DNA of 64,000 bases from Tetradesmus obliquus (Eukaryota > Chlorophyta > Chlorophyceae > Sphaeropleales > Scenedesmaceae): positions 4,898,001 through 4,962,000 of the forward strand of contig CP126198.1 of NCBI GenBank assembly GCA_030272155.1, read 5' to 3'. Made by a program: the position numbers and the translations under genes. The first letter of the stretch is position 1; each line of letters begins with the position of its first letter. Positions 45,618-56,498 of this stretch are shown here, one piece after another. The notes beneath the pieces were generated by a model, which saw only the letters and a list, made by a program, of their open reading frames with translations, had not been told where the DNA came from and did no database searches.

Positions 45618-46941
45618 GTGACTGTATGCGCCCGGCAGACTGCAGACGTGTCAAATACCCATCAGCAGCGACAGCTGCAGCAGGAGCAGCAGCGTGCCTT
45701 TGCAGCGCTCAAGGCAGCAGCACCGGTGTGCTTGGCACAGCTGCAGGTGCAGCAAGGCGGAAACGGCCTTGCAGCAACCACCAGGATAGAAGCAGGCCAG
45801 ACTGTACTGCAGCTTCCAAACCACAATGCCCTGATTGTGCTTAAACAAGGTAGGTGCCAGCCTGTTAATCTGCCCTGCAACATCACACCTGAAAGCAGCA
45901 GCAGCAGCAGCAGAACTGCACCGACAGCTGTCTGGCCTGTCTATGCTGTGCACAAGCAAGGGCAGTAAACGTCACGCCTGCAGGCCTAACCACATGGCCA
46001 GGCAGCCTGATGCATGCCAGCAACAGCTGTCAATGCAGTGATGTACGTCTGCTGTCGATACATGTCAACACTAATCCCTGTGCCTCGCGCCACAGGGTTT
46101 GCTATGCAGCAGGCACTGGCAACATTTTAGTTGCAGTGTGGCCACAGAAGCAGCCGGATGCACTGCCAGCTGCTATCCCTCTAGTAGGTTTTACGGGTGA
46201 ACCCCAAACCTTGAACCTCTGAACTGTCTGATCTGCCGCATTCTGCACAGGAACTGCAAGAGAGGCAGTAGCCGCATGGCAGCAGCAGTTCCTTGTGCCT
46301 TGGGAGGAGCAGCATGGCCAGCTGCCCCCAGCGCTCACTAGTTTCATTGCAGGTGACGAGGGGGTATGAGTGTGATGGACAAGGGATAGCTGCCGGGTCG
46401 ATGCTCTGGCTGCAGCAGCAACAGCAGTGCCAGCTGCCAGCAGCGCGGTACTGTGATGTGCATTGTGCACTGGGTCATTGCTGATTGTCTGAGAGTGTTT
46501 AGCAACAGGAGCAGCAGCAGCAACTCAGCCTGCTTCGCAGCATATGTGCATTTGTGATTGCATCACAGCTGCTGCCTTGAGCGCTTGACTCGCTGCTGCC
46601 CCAATGCACTTGCACTGCGTTTCAAACGTCACTGCCACGGCAGAGACATCGCGCGTTCCAGACAGCACACGCTTGGCAGCATGGATCCTATACCTTCGCA
46701 AGTACAGCAGCAGTGCCTTCTGGCGGGCCTGGCTGGCTCTGCTGCCACCCCTTGAGGCGCTGTCTGCTGCTGGGACATGGAATAAAGCAGAGCTGCAGCA
46801 GCTGGAGCTGGAGCATTACAAGGTGAGGCACGCCTGTGCTGCGGCAGCAGCAGCAGCAGCAGCAGCAGCTGGGCCCTGGAGCGAAGCAGAGCTGCGGCAG
46901 CTGGAGCTGGAGCATTACAAGGTGAGGCACGCCTGTGCTGC

Positions 46942-46982
<41 letters not shown>

Positions 46983-47085
46983 GTGCAGGAGGCAGAGCTG
47001 CAGCAGCTGCAGCTGGAGCACAACATGGCGGGTGGACTGCACCCAAACAATGATGACATGTGATTAACGCATTTCAACATCAACA

Positions 47086-47120
<35 letters not shown>

Positions 47121-47997
47121 TCTGGTGGTCTGCATTCAGGATTGCAGTTCTACGTAGCTGCATCAGGCAAGGGCATATGGCGTGATGTCCAAACATCTGA
47201 CGTGTCAGGATACAGTGCACGCAGCATGAGGCTTTGACAGCAGCCTTGATGCGTGGCCACCAACATTCTTTCCCAAACCCCTGTCAAACATGCTATCAAA
47301 CATGTTGCACTCAGCAACATGTGCATGTCGTCCCAGTCGCACTCGGTCAGTTGATCATGAAGTATGCAGCTCGTGCTGTTCATTGCCCAGCAAGCAGCTG
47401 TGCATTATATGTAACTGTTTGCGCTGCTGATGCTGCTGGCTGCTTGCTACTGCATTTCCAGGTGCACATGAGCATGAACAACAATCACGTTGCTGCTCAA
47501 GTCAGAGCCGCCTTCGAGTTCCTTTCAACCAACCCCCGCATCAGTCCTCTGGGGCTTGCTGACACAGGTGACAAGGCAAGCTGGGTATTAAGGGTAGGAT
47601 GACAGTGTGTGATAAAATGATACAGCTGCATCATGGCAAGGTTTGCTCCTTTCCCTTTGATGAAGCAAGCTGAGTAGGATTACAGTGTGTGATACGGCTG
47701 CTTCATGGCAAGGTGACCTGCCCGCTTGGGTCGGCTCTTGATGTACACTTCACATGTTGGTGAGAGCAAGTGCTTTATGCAGAATGTTGATGGCATGCAT
47801 ATATGCTTGCAGTGCATGTGTGCTGTGCTCATCGTAGGATAAGGCAAATGCACAGTTGTCGATTGTGGGAGCACTACTGCGCGCCGCTGGGAAAGCGCAT
47901 TCATCCATCCTTAGTGCGACATGAATATGCTGTAGCGTATGTGTCTCGGCAACAGTGTCAATTAGTCACAGTGACTGCAAGACGCTGCTGCTGCCGG

Positions 47998-48033
<36 letters not shown>

Positions 48034-50600
48034 AGAACGTGACGTGCTGTGGGCCATGACAGTTGCTCAAACCCGCGCTGCAGGCTTGAACTCGGCAGGG
48101 CATGACTACACCGCACTGCGGCCGCTTCATGACCTGATAAATCACTCTGACGATGGCAGCTGCATCGTCGCAACTGACAGCAAGGGTAAGTGGTGTTGGC
48201 ATGTCTCGTACCACATGTCAATGCAGTAGGCAAGTACCTGCCAGCAGACAGCAGCGGTGCTTCGTGTGTTTTAGTCGCAAATGATCTTGTATGTTCTGTG
48301 ATCTGTAGTCCTCTACTTGTGCACCAACCACCTGTCCTGCAGACTTGCGCTTGGTCGCTTCTTGTCACACCTCTTGTGTTGAGGCTCGTACTGTCTTCAG
48401 ATGCTTCCAGGACCCTTGTGTAACTCCTCCTTTCATCACAATCCCTTGCAGGCTCCTCGTGTCAGCTTCCGCGCTTGGACCTGGCATCCCAGCAGGCTCC
48501 GAGCTGACCATAAGCTACTCAGACAGCAGCAGCTTGACGATGCTGGCTAGCTGGGGTTTCTGCCCAGCTCTACCGCTCATTTCGCTTGAAGCTGGCGTGC
48601 CACCAGACTTGATACTATCAGCACGGTGCTGGGCTCTTCCTGGGCTGGACGTGCAGCTGCTTGGGTGGGCAGCAAGTGACATGCTGATAAACAGGGGGCT
48701 GCGCTACTCAGCGGCAGAGGTACAGCAAGGGGTACGAGGGCGTGCAGAGTGGCTGGCTGCTGTGGGCAGCACTGCATGAAGCAGCGGTGTGTGTGCATTG
48801 GATAGTGTGGTTCTGGGGGGAGTAGGGTGAAGGAGGGTGCTGTTGGGGTGAAAAAGGAATGCCTCTGGCGCAATGATCACGTGCATAGCACCATGACCCA
48901 TGACACACCTTGCTCGACTTACTTGCAGGCATGCAAACAGTGCATGGGTTGTGCCGACCTGTTTCCCAAAACAGTGCATGGGTTGTGCCGACCTGTTTCC
49001 CAAAACATATCAACATGTTTCCGGGTTGCAACAGATGTGTCGGAGCCTGTCAAAACATTAACTGACAAAGCGCTGTGATACTCATCAGCGAAGTACTAGT
49101 TGTGTGACGTGAAGTGTTTTGTGCTGCAGCCAGCCCTCAGCACTTACATTTCCAAGCTGCCGGCTCGAGGTGTGGCCGTTGCCAACCGGCCAGTGGTGTT
49201 GCTGACCGTACTGCCGCGTACGTGTGTCTGCCTGTGCTGTTTTGCATGTGACCATGTTGCAGGAAATGCAGTATCTCGCTACCGGACAGCTGGGGGTGGA
49301 GTTGCTGACACTGCTCAACAGCCTTCCTGCAGACACCAACAAGCAGTACATCCTGGCGTCTGAGATCATGGCGGGTATGACTAATGCCATGCAGTACGCA
49401 GCCGACAACAACTTGCAGCAGCAGCTGTTTGTTGAGCAGGCAGCGCTAGCGCAGTACGTGTGCACACCTCCCCCTGAGCTGCAGCTGCAGCTTCAAGCAG
49501 GCTTTGTGAAAGCCGTGGACTTCTACTGGCCTCGATTGTCCGATGTCAGTAGCCGTGATGGCGCGGGGAAGCACGAGTTTGAAAAGACGACTGCGCGAGT
49601 ACTGCTGCAGGGTCAGGCGCGGAGCTGGGTGAAGCTGCAGAGGCTCGTGGCAGCAGCATTGTACAATGAGGCCCAGCTGCAGCTGCTGAAGTGTAGCACG
49701 AGCATCGAGCAGGACACGGCTCTGCTGCAGCTGCTGGGAGATGATGCCGCGCTGGCTGCTGCTCTGCAAGCAGCAGCAGCTGCTCCAGCAGATGAAGCAG
49801 TATCAGCTGTACAAGCTGCACCACTACCACCAGCAGCAGCAGCAGCAATGGTGCCAGCAGCGGCAACCGCGGAGAAGAAGAGACCGCGGGGCAGCATTTT
49901 TGGGAAACCACGTGTCACAGGCCCAGCAGCAGCAGCCGGCACCGTTGCTGGTGGCAAGCCACGTGGCGCGCTGTTTGGACCGCCAGCAGTCAAGACATCA
50001 GCAGTCAACCAGCCTTCAGCAGTCAAGGCGCCAGCAGCAGCCGGCACCAGCAGCAGTGCAAAGCCGCGTGGCCCGTTGTTTGGACGGCCCGCAGTCAAGA
50101 CACAGTCACCAGCAGGCAATGCGCAGCAAAAAAACAGGCAGCACTTCTGCAATGCAGCAGCAGCAGGAGTTGCAGGGGCTGCGGAGTTTCAAGATCTGCA
50201 GCAGGATGTGCTGGAAGCCCTCATGCTTGTACGTGCCAGATCCATGATAGAGAATGCAGCCGGCAGTGACAGCAGCAGCCAGGCAATGGTGGCAGCAGCC
50301 AGCAAGGTGGTTGCATCACTCAAAGGCAATCTATCAGCCACAACAGTGCCAGAGCTTATGCAGCGGGCAGCCGCGCAGCAGCAACGCCAGAAGGCGCTGC
50401 TGCGCGAGCTGCACCAGCAGCAGCAGCAGCAGTGCGGCGGCACGACAGCAGCTGCGGAAGCAGCACGCCTACTGCAAGGCGGTGGTGTCAGCAAGGCGCT
50501 CCTGACAGTGGCAGTCACGGCGAGGCTGCAGCAGAAACGGCTGCTGTGCCTGATGTGTGAGTTGATGGAGAGCATGCAGCAGAAGCTGGAGCTTGCGTAA
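45618..50600 (+). CDS. SET-domain protein lysine methyltransferase (Rubisco-LSMT/SETD type) with long C-terminal extension
   Basis: Proposed exons: (upstream)-45849, 46662-46822, 47462-47567, 48036-48185, 48451-48719, 49130-49207, 49263-50600. SET parts in order: GGNGLAATTRIEAGQTVLQL, LAAWILYLRKYSSSAFWRAW, TERDVLWAMTVAQTRA, LRPLHDLINHSDD (the NHS box), PAGSELTISYSD and MLASWGFCP. The following helical part (LQLLKCSTSIEQDTALLQLL) resembles the substrate-binding domain of Rubisco methyltransferases. The last exon then carries three RGxxFGxPxV repeats and Q/A-rich helices. No ATG is visible for the first exon (45618 is GTG; the frame is open from 45432), so the start is unresolved. The 48185/48451 junction is off by one base; a missed small exon or a frameshift is possible. 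Joining 48719 to 49130 is inference; otherwise the first protein ends at 48779. Confidence 0.65.
46868..47030 (+). repeat. copies of the SET gene exon 46662-46822 tail with donor
   Basis: AGCTGGAGCTGGAGCATTAC followed by AAG|GTGAGG recurs about 100 bp after the real donor, and a decayed third copy lies at about 46981-47030. CAG tracts separate the units. Confidence 0.9.
47998..48033 (+). repeat. CTG tract abutting a 3' splice site in the SET gene
   Basis: Sense-strand CTG repeats run directly into CAG and the exon at 48036. Confidence 0.93.
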
Positions 50601-51125
50601 GCTGCAATTGCAGCAGGCTAGGTTAGGTGCCGCCCTGGCCTTGTTTGACAAACGGGCTGAAAGCGTTGACGCGCGCCATCCACCGTCGCAATGACTGCGA
50701 AAGCTGGCTCTGCAGGCTCTGCAGGATCTGCCGGAAGCTGAGTTTCAGTTTTCGCATGACACCTGTGTGGAAAGTGGGTTATTCCATGCGATGACGTGCG
50801 CTTCATTCGGTATTGTCCCATATGGTTTCAGCACTGCACAAGAGCGAGGCATGCCACTGTGTGTATGTGGCAGTGCGCTGTATGCGGTAACGTCTACGAC
50901 AACCCTAGACGACTGCACTATTGCAGCTTCCCTACACCAGCGAGGGGTTGGTGTGGATCAACACGAAGAAACGTAACCTGGAGAACTCCTCTGCTTTGGT
51001 TCTGCTTTGGCTGTGCAAGAATCAACTGAGAACACCCGTGCAAACAACATCATGAAATGATAGTTGCCAGACGCTTCAGCAAAATTCACAACTCCGGGCG
51101 CTGATGCGCAGCAACCAAACCCGGC

Positions 51126-51193
51126 TCACACCCCAGCAGCCACAGATGCTGCTGCTGTCATGCCCTGCACATCCACACTATGCAGCGGCAGCC

Positions 51194-51225
<32 letters not shown>

Positions 51226-54200
51226 GCTGCTGCTGCTGTAAGGGCCCAAGTTGGGCCATGTGTGATGACACCATCAACATATTCAAACGTGCTGTTGAAG
51301 GCCCACGTCCTCAGCAGATCTGCAGCCAGCTGGTGCACCTCACTGCTGCTGCTGCTGCTGCTGCTGCTGGTTCCTGCCACATCCCCTGCTGCTGCTGCTG
51401 CTGCCTGCTGACTAGAGCTGTCTAGCCGCTCTACTGCTCTGCTGCCACTCGTACTGCCTACCATCTGCTGCTGCTGCTCTTGAACTGCCTCCTGGCATGC
51501 TGCCAGCACCTGCCCAATATCCACATACCCTAAGCCCTGCAGGTTAAACCCCGGGCCTGAGGCTAAACCCAGCGGGGTTTTGCCTGGGCGGGACTCCAGA
51601 TCAGCGCAGCAGGACAGCATGGCTCTCAGGCTGGCATGTGAGGGTTTAATGCCGAGGCTCAGGGCTGAGCGCAGCACTGCCACCAGCAGCCCTGCTAGGC
51701 GTAGGGAAGAAGGCAGATACAGGCAGCAGCGGAGAAGCAGCAAATCAAGTCAGATGCTGACGATGGACAGAGGACGCATGCGATCTAGCGCTGAGCGCAG
51801 CACTGACACCAGCAGGCCTGCTAGGAGTAGGGAACAAGGCAGATGCAGGCAGCAGCGGAGAAGCAAACCAAGTCAGATGCTGACGATGGACAGAAGACGC
51901 ATGCGATCTGATTTTTGAGAGCAGCACTGCCACCAGCAGCCCTGCTAGGCGTAAGGAAGCAGAGAGACAGGCAGCAGCGGAGAAGCAACGAACCAAGTCA
52001 GATACCGACGATGGACAGAGGACGCATGCAGTTTTGTGTTGAGCGCAGCACTGCCACCAGCAGCCCTGCTAGGCGTAGGGAAGCAGGGAGGTGGAGGCAG
52101 TTAGGCAGGCGGGAGAGGCAGGCAGGCAGGCAGCAGTGGACAAGCAACGAATCAGGTCAGATGTTGAAAGCGGACACAAGGCGCATGAGCAGCAGCAACA
52201 CCACAAACGTGTGACACTGCATGTAAATGGACATGCACCGCAGATGATCAACGCAGTCCTATTGGACACACAGACAAGCAGCCACAGTTGGAGAAACAAG
52301 AGCAGCTGCAGCTGGCCAGGGCTTCACCTACTGCCGCGCGTCCTCGGTGTCCCAGCAGTGGCACAACAGCAGCTGCAGCAGATATCACACATGCAACACA
52401 CATGTAGCAATTCTAGCCAGTGCCTCACCAGACTGCCGTGCGTCCTCAGCGTTACAGCACTAGCGCAGCCCTTGCAGCAGGCAATGCATGCCCAACACAG
52501 ATGCAACAATTCTAGGCTTTTGTGTATCGAAAGTCAACAGCAGCTGCAGCGAGCCAGGCCTCACCAGACTGCCACGCGTCCTCAGTGTCCCAGCAGTAGC
52601 GCAGCACTTGCAGCGCAGCAGCCAGCGCAGCATCATGCCGCAGCACCACACCCCAAGCCGCCAGCACATCAAACACAGTCAGCAGCAGCAGCACCTGGCT
52701 GCGCAGGTGCGGCTGCTGCTCATGCAGCGGCAGGCCAGGTAGTGGCTGCTGCTGCTGCTGCTGCTGCTGCTGCGGGGTTTGCAGGACGCTTGAAGGGGAG
52801 TACACTGCTGCTGCTGCTGTTGCTGGGGGCATTGCAAGGGCTCGCTTGAGGCGGGCTTCAGAGTGAGCTGCCGCAGCTGCTGCTGTACTCCAGCTTACAC
52901 TGCTGCTGCTGCTGTAGTCTTCTCCATCTGCAGCATCTGCTGCTTCTGAAGGCACCACCAACCCAGAACGCTGCTGCAACCCAGCCCCAGTAGCAGCAGC
53001 AGCAGCAGTAGCAGCGATCTCCGCTCCCGCTGCCGTCACTGTCGGCAGCCTGCTGCCCTCCTCAGCCGCCGCCAGCACCCCATGCAGCATCTGGCCGACG
53101 ATCTGAGATCGCGCCTTGTCCAAAACCTCGGACTTGATCCCCGCCATCGCCATGTAGCTGTACGGCTGACTCATCGCGCTGCGCAGGGCTTTCCAGAACC
53201 TGGGTCCTTTGTCACCTGTTGCGATTAGGCCTTGCAGCAATGCACCCCAGGTTGAAGGGTGAGGGCTGCAGTGCCTCCTGAAGAAGCTGAGTAGGCGGTT
53301 GGGGCTGCTGCCTGCACCTAAAGGGGGCCCTGTGCTGCTGCGTGCCATGGCCCTGCATTGAAGGCATTGACGGGCAAGACAGCAATGACAGGAACTGGTG
53401 AGGAATGAGCATGACTGACGTAAGGCAGGGTTTGTAGGGGGCTGCTGCCAGCACCCAGAGGGGGTCCAGTGCTGCGTGCCATGGCCCTGCATCGATGACA
53501 AGACAGCAATGGCAGTAACAGGTGTGGGCTGCAGTGGCGCCTGAAGAAGCTGAGCAGTCGTTTGGGGCTGCTGCCAGCACCCAGAGGGGGCCCAGTGCTG
53601 CTGCGCGCCATGGTCCTGCATTGAAAGGCAGGGCAGCATTGACAGTTCCAGGTGAGACATGGGAAGGGTGAGGGCTGCAGTGGCGCCTGAAGAAGCTGAG
53701 TAGGCGGTTGGGGCTGCTGCCTGCGCCCAGAGGGGGCCCGGTGCTGCTGCGTGCCATGGCCCTGCATTGAAGGCATTTACAGGCAAGACAGAACGACAGT
53801 AACCGGTGAGCAGTCGTTTGGGGTGCAGGGGACCTGTGCTGCTGCGTGCCATGGCCCTGCATTAAGCGGCAGGACAGCAATGACAGTAGCAGGTGAGGGA
53901 TAAGCACGAGTTACGTAAGGCAGGGTTTGTAGGAGGCTTCTGCCTGCACCCAAAGGCGGCCCAGTGCTGCTGCGTGCCATGACTTTGCATTGAAGGGCAA
54001 GACAGCAATGACAGCTACATGTGAGACATGGGAAGGGTGAGGGCTGCAGTGCCTCCTAAAGAAGCTGAGTAGGCGTTTGGGGCTGCTGCCTGCACCCCAC
54101 AGGTGGCCCTGTGCTGCTGCATGCCATGGCCCTGCATTGAAAGCATTGAAAGCATTGAAGGGCAAGACAGCATTGACAGTAGCAGGTGAGGAACAAGAAT

Positions 54201-55502
54201 GACTGACGTAAGGCAGGGTTTGTAGGGGGCTGCTGCCTGCACCCAGAGGGGGCCCAGTGCTGCTGCGTGCCATGGCCCTGCACTGTAGGGGCAAGACAGC
54301 AATGACAGTAAGCTGTGAGGAACGAGCATGACTGACGTAAGGCAGGGTTTGTAGGGGGCTGCTGCCTGCACCCCCAGAGGGGGCCCGGTAGTGCTGCGTG
54401 CCATGGTCCTGCACATGGTGGTGAGGAGGTGTGGACGGAACGCAACACAGTAACAGATGAAGAATGAGCATGACTGAAGTATGGCAGTCTTTGCAAGGTG
54501 CTGTGTGCCGATAGCGGTCAGAGCACTGGCCAGCACTGGCGGGGAGTCACAGCCCGGCACCAGGAAACAACAGTCTGTACAGCCAGTATTTAAAGTATCA
54601 TTCTGACAAGCCACAGCAGCAATCCTAGTCCAAAGGCACCAGGATCACCACCCACCTCAGCAGTGCAGCCTGCGCCTTGGGGCTGGCAGCCTGCCAAAAA
54701 AAGCCCCGCAGCTTCTCCAGCAGCACCAGCGCAGGCAGCAGCTGCCCGACAACAACCATACAGTCAATAAAACAAGCCTGCTGCCACCCACCTTTGCAGC
54801 GCAGCCTGCGCCTTGGGGCTGGCAGCCCAGCACCGAACATACAACAGCCATTGGCAAGGCACAGCAGCAATACTAGTTTGAAATGTGTAAAAACATCATC
54901 ACCACCCACCTCAGCAGTGCAGCTTGGGCCTTGGGGCTGGCAGCCTGCCAAAAATATCCCCGCAGCTTCTCCAGCAGCACCAGCTGACCCAACACAGCCC
55001 GGCACATTTGTACTCATTTCTACACAAAACTTGATATTGTTGTTTTCCTGCTGCCAGCTACGTCAGCAGCGCAGCCTGCGCCTTGGGCTTACAGCATGCC
55101 AAACAACACTAATGGGGCTTGTGTTTATCTGGAATCCAATGCAAAGCAAGCCTGCTGTAACCTACCTCAGCAGTGCAGCCTGCGCCTTGGGGCTGGCAGC
55201 CTGCCAGAAGTAGCCCCGCAGCTTCTCCAGCAGCACCAGCGCAGGCAGCAGCTGCCCAGCAGCAGCACACCCCCGCAGCAGCAGATGAAACTGCTGCACG
55301 TCGCGCGGATTCGACACAGCAGCAGCATGCGCAATCGCAGCAGCGCGCGTGAATGCGCCGTGCCGCAGGTAGCTGGCGACTGCTGCTCTTGCCACGTCAG
55401 CTCGCAAGCGGGGCGGGAACTGCGGTAGGCTTGCTACATCTAGCTGCGGCAGCAGCAGCGCTAGTGGGGTGTCTGACATGGGTGTGTCAGCTAGGGTTTG
55501 AC

Positions 55503-55551
<49 letters not shown>

Positions 55552-55634
55552 AGGGTATAGAGTGCTGTGGCCGATGCTGAACCGCTGCTGTGTAGCCGAT
55601 GCTTGCTGCTGTACAATGGATTCGTCTTGCAGCA

Positions 55635-55709
<75 letters not shown>

Positions 55710-55897
55710 ACTTTGCCTGCTGCAGCTGCACAAGTTTGACCATGTCGTCAGCTGCAAGCCCTCCAGGCTGGTACAGCTGACTCAGCAGCAGCAGGTCAAC
55801 ATCTGTCGTGCTGCTGGTCAAACGTAACAAGTCACTGGCCTCACAGGGATGCAGCAGTGCCACAGGCAGCTGAGGCCGCAGCTCCCGCTGCCGCAGC

Positions 55898-55930
<33 letters not shown>

Positions 55931-56463
55931 ACCTGCTGCACCTGCTGCTGCTGCTGCACCTGCTGCCGCTGCTGCTGCAGCTGATGCGCCTGCTGTAGCC
56001 TGTGATTGATCTCCTGCAACACTTCTACTGTAGAGCTGTCTTCGTGGAAGATGGCTGCACTGACGCCGCTGCTCATGGACGCAGCAGCAGCAGCAGCAGC
56101 AGCAGCAGGGGCAGCAGCAAAGCCATACAAGCTGCTGCTGTTACTGCTGCTGAGCCCGGCTGCTGCCAGGTCGCACTGTATACTGCCTTGCAGCAAAGCA
56201 TGCAGCACAATCGGTGGCGCCAGCACGCCGTTGCTGCTGCGGTTCCCGCGGCCCTTTTTCCGCTGACTTGGACTACTGCTACCACTGCTACTACTGCTGC
56301 TGCTGCCAGCGAGGATGCTGTCATGCTGCTGCTGCTGCTGCCATGTGCTGCCAAAGTACTTCCATGAGCCGAGCAGCAGATCTGGCTCCCTGGTTGCTGC
56401 TGCTGATCGGAGCAGTAGAGCTAGCGTGATGCTGCTTGGCTGATAGCCTGGAGGCAGCAGCTG

Positions 56464-56498
<35 letters not shown>

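Noticed and set aside
53262-54425. CRISPR-like regular repeat array
   Set aside because: The period is 95-145 bp, repeats are diverged and longer than any spacer, and they match an exon edge of the surrounding gene; the context is eukaryotic.
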